NCBI GenBank assembly: GCA_026770575.1 | Contig: MU657168.1 | Location: 109,810 to 160,874 of the forward strand | DNA: 51,065 nucleotides | Source: Pelagophyceae sp. CCMP2097 | Taxonomy: Eukaryota; Sar; Pelagophyceae | Direction of reading: 5' to 3' | Shown here: piece by piece, positions 40,438 to 48,473 of the stretch | Numbering within the stretch: the first letter of the stretch is position 1 | How the letters are laid out: each line of letters opens with the position of its first letter | Notes under the pieces: generated by a model | Told to the model about the DNA's origin: nothing | The model's database searches: none | The model's input: the letters and a program-made list of their open reading frames with translations, nothing else | Program-made: the position numbers and the translations under genes

Positions 40438-42980
40438 ATGAGCTTTGGTTCGTTCCTTCAAGATCGTCACCTCCGGGGCGCGGCGAGCTGCGGCTCTCAG
40501 TCGCCTTTGAGGCGCGACGTCCGCTGGGCCGACAAGCTGCAGCTCGTGGGTGTGCTGGAGGCGCACGGCGGCTGCGTCAACGCCGTGCGGTGGAGCGCCG
40601 CCGGCGATTTGCTCGTCTCCGGGTCCGACGACCGCCGCTGCTGCGTCTGGTCCGCCGCGGGCGCGTTGCTCGCCACACGCAACACGCGCCACCACCGAAA
40701 CATCTTCGACGCATGCTTCGTGCCAGACGGCGCCGCGAGAATCGTCACCTGCGCCGCCGACGGCTGCGTCGGCCTCACGCAGGGCGTCGACGGACCCAAC
40801 ATCGGCGCCGCGCTGCTCTACGCCAGCCCGCAAGCCGGCTGCATCGCGTCCAAGCTCTCCTTCCTCCCGACGCAGCCGGAAGTTTTCCTCGCAGCCTTCT
40901 CAGACGGCAAAATACGACTCTTCGACCTCCGCCTCAACACGCGCGGCCGCGAGCGTGCGTCTTTCGCGCGGGCGCCCGTGTTGCACCGCCCTCTCTAGGC
41001 GTCGTCCTCGACCTCGACGGCGTCGGCGCGACTGCCGTCGAGTTCAAGCCGCGCAGTGATGTCGTCTTCGCCGTCGGTGCCGACGACGTCCAACTTCGCG
41101 TCTGCGACCTCCGGCGCGCCGGCGACAGCGACCAGGCCGCAGCGTGGACAGACGACGGCCACGCTGCGACGGCGACGATGCGCGACGGCGCCGCCGCAAC
41201 GATGCGCGACGGCGCCGCCACGGCGACGCGCGCTGACGCCGGCGCCCCCGCGACAACGTCGCGGCCACTGCGCCAGGACTGGACTCGCGACGCGAACCGG
41301 CCCGCGGCGGCAGACGCCTCGGAAGCTTGGGAGGACTCGGAGGACTCGGATGACTCGGAGGACTCGTCGTCCGACGAAGGCTCTGAAGGATCAAGTCGAC
41401 GACTTATGTGGGGACTCGCCAGGGAAGGAGTCGACGAGTCGGAAGAAGACGAATCGGAAGTAAACCTGTCGGAAGACACGGACGACTTTCAAGACGGCGG
41501 CTTGCGCACGTCGATTACACGTGCCGCCGCGGCTGCGCTGCGCCCGCGGCGCGCCCTCGAAGCGCGCGTTTCGGGTTTCTACGTCGACCCGGCGCTGGAC
41601 GCGGCACCGAACGCGCGCCGCGCTGGCACGCGCGCGGGGCGGCTGGTGCGCCGCGCCGACATTGGCATCTCGGGCGTCAGCTGGTCGCGCGACGGTGCGC
41701 CTCTTTCTGACGGGCGCACGGGGGACGCGCCGACGTAGGTCGATCTTTGCTGGCCAACTACCGCGGCGCCGACCTGGCGCTCTTCCGCGAAGGCGGCAAC
41801 AGCCTGGCGTTTGCGCGGTCGTTCCGCGGGCGGCGCAACGTTGAGACGTGCGCCAAGGAGGCGCGGTGGCTCTTTGGCGACGCGGTCGTCGCCACGGGCG
41901 GCGACGACGGAGCATTATATCTCTGGGACGCCGAGACGGCGGCGCCGCTCTCCAAGCGACGCGCCGACCGCTGCGTCGTCAACTCGATAGCCCCGCACCC
42001 CTTTGACCTCGGCCTCGCGACGTCGGGCATCGACTCGGAAGTCAAGCTCTGGGAAGCGTCCGCGCCACCGTCGGCCGAGACGCGACGGCGCGCAGAGAGC
42101 TCGTCGTCGTCGCAGGGGCAATTGTTGGGGGAAAGCGCGGTGGCCGAGGCCCTCGACGATGCGGCCCTCGACGACTCGCCGGGGTCGGCGTCGTCGGTGC
42201 CGGGTTCGTTTCGCGGCTCGTCGGCGCCGTGGTCGCCGCCGCGGGCGCTTCGGCGCGTGGCGCAGGTGACGCCGCCGACTCGCGGGCCCGCGCGGTCGTT
42301 TGACGAAACTGAGAACGCCATGGACTCGTCATCCTCATCGGACGGCGGTGGCTGGGCCGGCGCCGAGTGGGACCGGCGCCTCGCAGAGCGGCCGCGGTCC
42401 GTGACGCACCGCGAGGCGCGCGCAGCGCTGCGGCGCGCCTCGCTCCTGCGTTTAGAGGCGGCGGACTTGGCCGGCCGTGGCGCGTGGTCGGCGGCCGCGC
42501 ACGCGTACGACGCCGCGCGCGACGAGACGCGCTTCGCGCCGCCGTCCCTCGACATCGCCGCAGCGCGTGCGTCCGATGTCTGGAGACGGGCCTGCTCGCT
42601 GTCCCAGCGACGCACCCCGCGCAGGCGACGCGCTGCGGTCCCGCTGCGACGTTTCTCGCGCGGCGCTCTTCCTGCGCGACCGCGACGCTTTGGCGGCACA
42701 GGCGCTTTGCGGCCGCGTGCTCCGCCGCGACGCAGGCCACGCCGGCGCGCGCCGCGGCCGCGCGCTGGCGCGCCGCGCGTTGGGCGACGGCGCCGGAGCG
42801 TTCGAAGACGCGTGTATCGCGCTCCGCGGCCACGCCGGCGACGCAGAGTGCGCGGCCATTGTCCGCCTCTACTGCGCGCCGGGACCGCGCCACCGCGCCG
42901 CGCCGCGGGCCTCGCAGCGACTCCTCGACCGCCTCGCCGCTGCCCAAACCGAGCCGCGGCGCCGCGCAAACACCGAGTAG
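40438..42980 (+). CDS. DCAF6/DCAF8/WDTC1-type WD40 substrate receptor of CUL4-DDB1
   Basis: Four exons (40438-40954, 40999-41694, 41739-42566, 42625-42980) join in phase to 798 residues. Blade signatures of this subfamily are clear: LVSGSDDRRCCVWSAAG, FDACFVPDGAARIVTCAADG, VVLDLDGVGATAVEFKP, SLLANYRGADLALF, RRNVETCAKEARWLFGD, VVATGGDDGALYLWDAETA and VVNSIAPHPFDLGLATSGID followed by SEVKLWEA. The ethylene-response-like HRNVET and PHPFDPVLATSGID elements are typical of DCAF6, DCAF8 and WDTC1. A long acidic Ser/Asp insertion (about residues 250-330) with two copies of ATMRDGAA lies mid-propeller. The C-terminal third is helical with TPR-like pairs (AALFLRDRDALAAQALCGRV), as in WDTC1. It probably recruits substrates to a CRL4 ubiquitin ligase. 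Introns are 44, 44 and 58 bases. Confidence 0.88.
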
Positions 42981-43099
42981 AGGCGGCAGTCCCCGAGCAT
43001 GCTGTGCGGTGCCGGGGCCTCGTCGGACCGTGCGAGCTGGGGTAAACAGAACCAGCCACCAACGCGAGTGCCCTGCCCGGGTGTCTTGTTGGTAAGAAA

Positions 43100-44644
43100 C
43101 TACTCTGCCGGCGGCGGGAGACGCGGGCCGTAGTCGATACGGTGGCAGAGCCCCGTCGCGCCGTCCGCGACGAGGGACGGGAGCTTTGCGGCGAGGTCCG
43201 CGAAGCGGATGTCCTCTTCGAAGAGCACGTCGAGCTCGGGCGAGTTTGCGAGCTGGAGCGCCAGGCCTAGGGTACCGGTGTACGGCACTTGCTATTGGTG
43301 CCGGTCTACGGCACTTGCTCCGTCATCACTCGTCTTGCGCACACGACGGCCAGGAGGATTGCCCCGGCGGCCCTGATACCGCTCACGACTCGGTTTACAC
43401 TTGTTGGTCCGGGTTTCCCACCGGCATCATGGTCCGGGTTTCCCACCGGCATCCCCAGCGCGGCGCCATGCCCAGCCGCCGTGCGTACGTCCATCGCGGC
43501 CTACCGAAACGTCTTCTGCGTCGCACGGACGCGCACCAAGGAAGGCGCGGACGCACCGCCGGTCCGGGGGGAGGTGGCCGACCTGGGACGAGCGCAGCGT
43601 CAGGCGCCGAGAATGAAAGGCCTAATGCGTCTGTCTTCTGTGCGTGCGTGGATCGTAAATCTGCAAGCATACCTCTCCGAGGGCGACGGAGACTCGTTTC
43701 GAGCCTAGAGGTGGATCTCCGAGGGCCGCGGGCGTCGGTCGCCGCACGGACCGTGCCAGCTGGCTTCGACGACTACGGCCTCGTCGCCGGCGATGCGCAG
43801 CGCGGTGTTCAGGCCGCCTTCCGAGGCCGACGTGTGGACGACGACGTCGCAGTCTTTGACGGCAGCGCGCCAGGCATCGTCTTTGTCGGCGAGTTCAAAA
43901 GCGTGAATCCCAAGGCTCGCGGCCAGGCCGGCGCGGTCGGCGACGTCGACGAGCGTGACGTGCGTGCCGACGACTCGGACGGCGAGCCAGGCGACGAGGG
44001 ACCCGACGACGCCGCCTCCGACGACTGCGACTTTATCACCCACGGAAATCTTGGCGTCCCAGACGATGTTTATCGCAGTCTCCAAATTCGGCGCCAGGAC
44101 GGCTCTGCGCGCGGGCGTCTCGCCGACGGGCGTCACCGCCGAATCCGAAGTGATGAAGCGGCTCTGGTGCGGGTGGAGGCAAAAGACGATGTCGCCCACT
44201 TGCACGGCCGCTTCGCGCGCCGCCACGATCTCGCCGACGCAGCAGTAGCCGTACTTGACGGGGAACACAAACGATCCGCCCATGTGCGGCCCGCGCATGC
44301 GGTCGTGCTCCGAAGCGGGGATGCGCCCTAGATTGGCACGCCTCACCGCCCGCGCGCGCGCGGCCCCGACTGTATCTGCCGGTGCGGTGGAAGCGCCGTC
44401 CGAATAGAAAGCGCACCGTTGACGACGAGGCCCTCGGTGCCCCGGCTCACCGCGCCGAAGCGCGTCTCCACAAGGACCTAGACGCCTCGGTGGGTAGCTC
44501 CTGGGAGAGGCGCCAAGAAGACGCCGGATTCGAGTAAACCTCGCCCGGTTGCAGAGGGGGCAGGACTTCAGCTCGGAGTTCGCAGCGCCCCGGCTCGACG
44601 GTCCACACCGCTTCGCACGCCGTCGCGACCAAAAATGTGCCCAT
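43100..44644 (-). CDS. Medium-chain dehydrogenase/reductase (zinc alcohol dehydrogenase-like)
   Basis: Exons that join in phase are 44540-44644, 44417-44477, 43752-44327, 43673-43704 (only 32 bases) and 43557-43621; a further exon near 43520 encodes PRWTYARRL, and the last is 43100-43266. The exact junction of the last two is unresolved. Features are PPLQPGEVLVETRFGAVSRGTEGLV, then GRIPASEHDRMRGP, FPVKYGYCCVG, the Rossmann motif VAVVGGGVVGSLVAWLAV, VVVEASWHG, AFHSRRLTLRSSQVG and a C-terminal LDVLFEEDIRFADLAAKLP. This pattern fits a bacterial-type subgroup of MDR enzymes related to BchC-like dehydrogenases. The usual catalytic-zinc Cys is replaced by Ser in AVSRGTE, as in that subgroup. Substrate unknown. 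An alternative upstream Met lies at 44692. Confidence 0.78.
43271..43462. repeat. Two short tandem duplications in the last intron of the dehydrogenase
   Basis: Two units of about 25 bases containing GGTGTACGGCACTTGCT / GGTCTACGGCACTTGCT occur at roughly 43275-43320. Another pair, GGTCCGGGTTTCCCACCGGC, occurs at roughly 43408-43430 and 43432-43454. Both pairs fall in the region between the 43557 exon and the final exon, and may have lengthened that intron. Confidence 0.7.
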
Positions 44645-44790
44645 TGCGCTGGGATTGTTCTTCAACTCGCCCAAATTCAGCGAGTGGATCATTGTGCAGC
44701 CAGCTGACTTCTTGAGGCCCGCGCTCTCGCTTGAGGCGAGCCCGAGGGCCGGTCCACCTCGGACGGCGTCTCCACAATCACAGCCTCGTG

Positions 44791-44797
44791 TTATATA
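44791..44797 (-). promoter_or_regulatory. TATA-box-like element for the dehydrogenase gene
   Basis: On the minus strand the sequence is TATATAA, starting four bases after the stop codon (44802-44804) of the upstream gene. It lies about 147 bases before the preferred ATG at 44644, and about 100 before the alternative at 44692. Confidence 0.5.
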
Positions 44798-44801
44798 CCG
44801 C

Positions 44802-46154
44802 TTACTCTGGACACCACACGGAGTCGATGAGCCACTCTCCCTTTTCTGACCTTGAGAGTTGTATAGTCACGATGCGCTCCGTGCCGTCGATGTCCGTCAG
44901 CTGCACGTCGTGCGACGCGTGCGTGTTCTCCTGCGGTCAGACGCTATTCGGACAGCGCTCTAAGTCTTCAAGAGACTCACGTTGTCGAAGATGATGTCCC
45001 CATCTGGCCGCATGTCGATCCAGCGCGTCAGGACGGCGTACGGGTACGCGTCGTCGTCGAGGTAACCCCGGAAGATCTCGGGAGGGAGCCTGGACGTCGG
45101 GTTCCCGCCTAAGTCGCAAAGGTCGAAAGGCCCGTAGAGTCAGGGGGCTGTGCTTACTCGAGCAATATCGAATCGCGACCTACGCGTCCGTCGTCGAGGC
45201 AAGACGGAAAGAAACGTCGGCGGACGCGGGGCCGCACGTCGGCGCCGGCGTTGGCGTGCGGCTCGTCGACGCGGCGCAGGGCGTTGAGGACCGTCTTAGC
45301 GACCCACAACGGCGACTTCATAGACGCCCAGAGCTGGGCGTCGTCGTCGTCGTCGTCGTCGTCGACTAGCGCGCAGCTCTCGCCGTCCGCCGCGTCGCCC
45401 TCCCGCCGTCCTGTGTCGGCGGGCTCGTCGGCGACGGACGCCTCGGCGCGGTCCTACGGCGCGCGGTCGCGGCGGACGCGCGGCCTCGGGCTTGGGACGC
45501 CGGTGTTGGGACGTCCTGCACGAGAACGGCGTCGATGAGCCAGTTGGCCGGCGCTGCGCCAGCGGTTGCGGAGAGCGACCAGACGGCGACGCCAGTTCTC
45601 GCGCCGCGCGCGTCCAAGAGGTCTGCGCGCACCGTCGCGGTACTGCCGTCTCGCGCGACGAGGACGCTAGCCGTCTTCAAAGCGTCGAAGCGCAGGAGGG
45701 GCGCGTAGTGCGCTTCGTGGCGGAGCACGGACGCGGCGAACTGTGCCGCGGTGAGCGCGGCCGCGTTGTTCTTCGGCGACACCATAGCCAGGACCACGCG
45801 GGACGACGCCTTCATGCGGTTGTCCCGGTAGCCGTCGCGCAGCGCCTCGGACGCGCGCGTCGCCACGTCGACGGCGCGTTTCGCCGCGTCGCCGCGCGCC
45901 GCCGCGCCGTCGTCCACCGCCGTCGGCGGCGGCGCCGCAGTCTCGAAGAAGGCGCCTACGTCAGCTTCTTCGAACCGCGGCGGGCCCGCGCGCGGCCGCG
46001 CACCTCGGATCGTGCGCGCCGTCCGCCGCGTGACGCCGAATGGGCCGTCACGCCTCGGGCAGCTCCTCGACTGCGAGACTTTCGCGAGCTGCTGCACGTT
46101 GAACTGCAGCGCCTCGACGACGAGCGAGAAGCAGAGCACCATCGTGAGCCCCAT
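44802..46154 (-). CDS. Protein with two NTF2-like (DUF4864-type) domains, plastid or secreted
   Basis: Five exons (45513-46154, 45238-45453, 45158-45179, 44981-45108, 44802-44930) join in phase to 378 residues; the third is only 22 bases. The N-terminus MGLTMVLCFSLVVEALQFNV looks like a signal peptide, followed by an Arg-rich transit-like stretch. Domain 1 contains VLAMVSPKNNAAALTAAQFA, YAPLLRFDALKTASVLVARD and WLIDAVLVQD. An acidic linker with eight Asp leads to domain 2: SPLWVAKTVLNALRRVDEPH, VAIRYCSSGNPTSRL, YPYAVLTRW, VQLTDIDGTERIVTIQLSRS and GEWLIDSVWCPE. The repeated order (SP...A...L, then a beta sheet ending W-LID-V) indicates tandem NTF2-like folds as in DUF4864 proteins of plants and cyanobacteria. 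The function is unknown. The first intron begins with an unusual GTCCCA. Confidence 0.72.
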
Positions 46155-46339
46155 ACCGCGCGGCGCCTCCCCCGCGCGGGAACGACGCCGCCTCCTGATG
46201 ACAGGCGTATGTGTTCACAATTGAGGCTTCAATCCAACGGACGCCGAGCTCTGGCCAACGTCCCCGGCACGTTCTGCAGAAGAAAGTTGGAGAATAATAT
46301 TTTTGTAACCAACGACGCACACAGCTGACACCGCTCGCG

Positions 46340-46961
46340 ATGCTCTTCGCCCTCTTGTGCCTCGGCGGCGCGGCGGCGCTGCAGGGCCTGGGCTCGCCGA
46401 GCGAAAAGGTGTTCAAGCCGGACCGGCGGCCGCAGAAGCGTTTCGAGCCCGAGGAGAAGCCTCGTTTCAAGCCCGGCGGCCCTTCCGGAAAACCGCCGCC
46501 GAAGAAGCGCGCGCCGACGCAGCAAAAGATCGAGTGGCTCGAGGACGAGGACGCGGACCGGTCCATGCTCCACATTTTGTTGCTCAAGCAGACGTTCGAG
46601 CAGCCGAGAATGTCCGTGCCTTACGCCGCGGGCGCTCTGACTATGGTCCTCGGGATGGACGAGGAAGAAGCAAACGAACATGCCGCCTTTGCGAACAAGC
46701 ACGGCTTCGCCACGTTGGGCCTCTGGCCCGCGGAAGAGTCGCTCGAGTACGCGGACGCACTCCAGGTGCGTCCACTTTTTTCGACTTCCTCCGACGCGTT
46801 TGGGGCGCCCCCGGGGCCCCTTCGCCGACGCCGCTCTCTAGGGCCGCGACCTCATCATCCGCTGCGTGCCCATGGCGCAAGGAAAGTCCGAGTGGCAAAA
46901 TCCTCAGCCCACGCGCGCCAACGCGCCTTTTGAAAGCTTGCCAGGCGTGCCTGCCGAGTAA
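46340..46961 (+). CDS. ClpS-like adaptor domain protein, organelle-targeted
   Basis: Two exons (46340-46765, 46842-46961) join in phase to 181 residues across a 76-base GTGCGT intron. A signal peptide (MLFALLCLGGAAALQGL) precedes a Lys/Pro-rich stretch of about 55 residues. The folded part reads SMLHILLLKQTFEQPRMSVP, AAGALTMVLGMDEEEANEHA, AFANKHGFATLGLWPAEESL and DLIIRCVPM. This matches the ClpS order (hydrophobic strand, Asp/Asn-rich loop, V-x-x-x-L-x-x-x-x-x-M-x-x-x-E-A, H-x-x-G-x-A-x-x-G, A-E-x-A). The DD-x-x-T-P loop that binds N-degrons is replaced by KQTFEQP, so the substrate pocket is altered. A plastid Clp adaptor or a derived protein is likely. Its ATG is 185 bases from that of the divergent gene at 46154. 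Confidence 0.7.
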
Positions 46962-47387
46962 GCCCCCCCGCCCCCCCGTTCAATGTCCATAAGTAACACA
47001 ATAATGTCCCGTTTAGAAGTACGGACACGGCCGGTGGGGGGTAAGGCTTACGCGACGCGTGTCGTGGACGAGCAGGGCGTTATAAGGGCGTAGACGAGCA
47101 GGGACAAAGAGAGCTCCGATAGTTTCTGTAGAAAAGAGGACACCGAGTATACCTTGTGGACAGGATGCGTCCTACGAGGACGTGGGCTTGCAGACCCTCT
47201 CACGTAGTGCGGCCACGGGTGTGTCAAGGATAATTCCTGGTATTTTACTCTCGATTTCCTATCACGGGCCCCCGTGAGTCAGCGCGCGCCACTGGCAGAC
47301 GGAACAAGAGCTGAGCTCGACGAGTTACCCGTGTGGCCCGAAAGCGAGCGCGGCCCCGCTTCCCTCGGCCACGTCTCTTTGACCCCT
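46962..47387. other. Intergenic region, no supported gene
   Basis: This holds the 3' UTR of the ClpS-like gene and the upstream promoter of the gene at 47473. It includes a C-rich run near 46963-46980 and a doubled GACGAGCAGGG near 47065-47103. No reading frame shows similarity to known proteins. Confidence 0.4.
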
Positions 47388-47393
47388 TATAAG
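47388..47393 (+). promoter_or_regulatory. TATA-box-like element
   Basis: TATAAG, embedded in a GACC-CCTTATAAG-AGGTC near palindrome, lies 84 bases upstream of the ATG at 47473. This spacing suits a core promoter with a very short 5' UTR containing the tandem repeat at 47423-47462. Confidence 0.55.
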
Positions 47394-47422
47394 AGGTCGC
47401 CGGCTGGTGAGACAGAGCTCCC

Positions 47423-47462
47423 GAGGGCACTCGTCGCAAGCAGAGGGCACTCGTCGCAAGCA
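47423..47462. repeat. Perfect 20-base tandem repeat in the 5' UTR
   Basis: The unit GAGGGCACTCGTCGCAAGCA occurs twice without interruption (47423-47442 and 47443-47462), ending 10 bases before the ATG at 47473. It is probably a recent duplication within the leader. Confidence 0.95.
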
Positions 47463-47472
47463 GAGCCGTACC

Positions 47473-48148
47473 ATGCGCTGCAGCCTCGTCCTCTTGGCCC
47501 TGGCGGCGGGTGCCGAGGCGTTTGGTAACGCGAGGCCTCTGCGCCCGGCTGGGCGCGCGGCGCGCGGGGCCCGGACGCAGCTGGATTATGTGCCGTCGCC
47601 CGTCGACCCCAACGTCATCTACCAGCAGCTCGGCGTCATCGCCGCCGCTGGCGGCGCCGCCGGCTTCTGGTGGACGGTGACGGTGCCGGAGAAGCGGCTG
47701 GAACTCAGCAAGTCGAAGAAGGCGGGTGCGTCCCCTTTCCCCACCCCGTGACTGCGTTCCGGGGGGCGACCGGAGATCTCCCGCCCCGCGCGGCGTTCCG
47801 GGGGCGACCGGAGATCTCCCGTCTCGCGACGGCTCTCCAGACGACGACCGGACTAGGCGAGGTCAAGGGTTTGCTCGACGAGCTCGAAGAGGCCGAGGTG
47901 ACGGGCGACCGCAAGCTCGAGCGGTGGCTCCTCTCGGACTGGCTCAACCCGACGCGGCGAAAGCAGCCCGCGCTGCCGTTCCTGCCTAAGGCCAAATTCA
48001 ATTCCGGAGACAACCCGATCATCGCGGCGGTGAGACTGGCAGTGCGACGGACGCATTTCGGACGCGAAAGCATAACTAGGGAGCGCTCATCATGGCCGCG
48101 GGCGTCGCCAACGCGCTCGGCGAAAGAGCGCTCGACGCCTTCAATTGA
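47473..48148 (+). CDS. Small plastid-targeted single-pass membrane protein, unknown
   Basis: Three exons (47473-47725, 47857-48029, 48080-48148) join in phase to 164 residues. The presequence MRCSLVLLALAAGAEAFGNA has a signal peptide ending in A-E-A followed by Phe, the hallmark of bipartite plastid targeting in heterokont algae; an Arg-rich transit stretch follows. A motif YVPSPVDPNVIYQQLG leads into one membrane helix (GVIAAAGGAAGFWWTVTV), then a Lys/Glu-rich helix (KSKKAGEVKGLLDELEEAE), RWLLSDWLNP, and a C-terminal amphipathic GALIMAAGVANALGERAL. No known family is recognised; it looks like a conserved thylakoid or envelope protein. The first intron (47726-47856) contains a 29/30-base direct repeat. 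Confidence 0.75.
47754..47821. repeat. Intronic direct repeat, two 29/30-base copies
   Basis: Copies at 47754-47783 and 47793-47821 (GCGTTCCGGGGG followed by CGACCGGAGATCTCCCG) differ by one G. Each contains the palindrome GGAGATCTCC. They lie in the first intron of the gene at 47473, so the intron may have grown by tandem duplication. Confidence 0.9.
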
Positions 48149-48473
48149 AGCGATTCGCGCGCCGGCGCGCTGCTAACAACTCAACCGTGCCGTCGAAGGC
48201 TCGAGCAGCTAGGCTAGCCTTTATAGAGGCTGTGGGTCCCTTCACTTGGGCTGAGCACTACGGATCCTTCGAGTGTAGATATCTCTTTCAAGGGAGAGGA
48301 CGATCTGGACTTGATCACTCCTCCGGGCGCCTGTGGCACTCTTGCAACCCCGTTTCACTTCGCTTCCCCCGGGACCCTTGGATGACACCTTTTGAACTGC
48401 GCTTCGTGCGCCAAATCAAATCCATGTTAATGACGTCGTTACAACGCCAGTTGAATTGCTTTTGGGCAACAGA
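48149..48473. other. Intergenic region, no supported gene
   Basis: This covers the 3' flank of the small membrane-protein gene and the promoter of the SAM-domain gene. GC is lower than in the genes, especially from 48230 on. No recognisable gene or strong repeat is seen. Confidence 0.4.

Noticed and set aside
41758..43062. 434-residue minus-strand open frame opposite the DCAF-type gene
   Set aside because: Arg/Ala/Ser-rich shadow; the plus strand joins four exons in phase with clear WD40 blades.
45340..45365. Trinucleotide GTC/GAC run as a possible microsatellite locus
   Set aside because: It encodes the poly-Asp linker of the tandem NTF2-like protein; only eight codons long.
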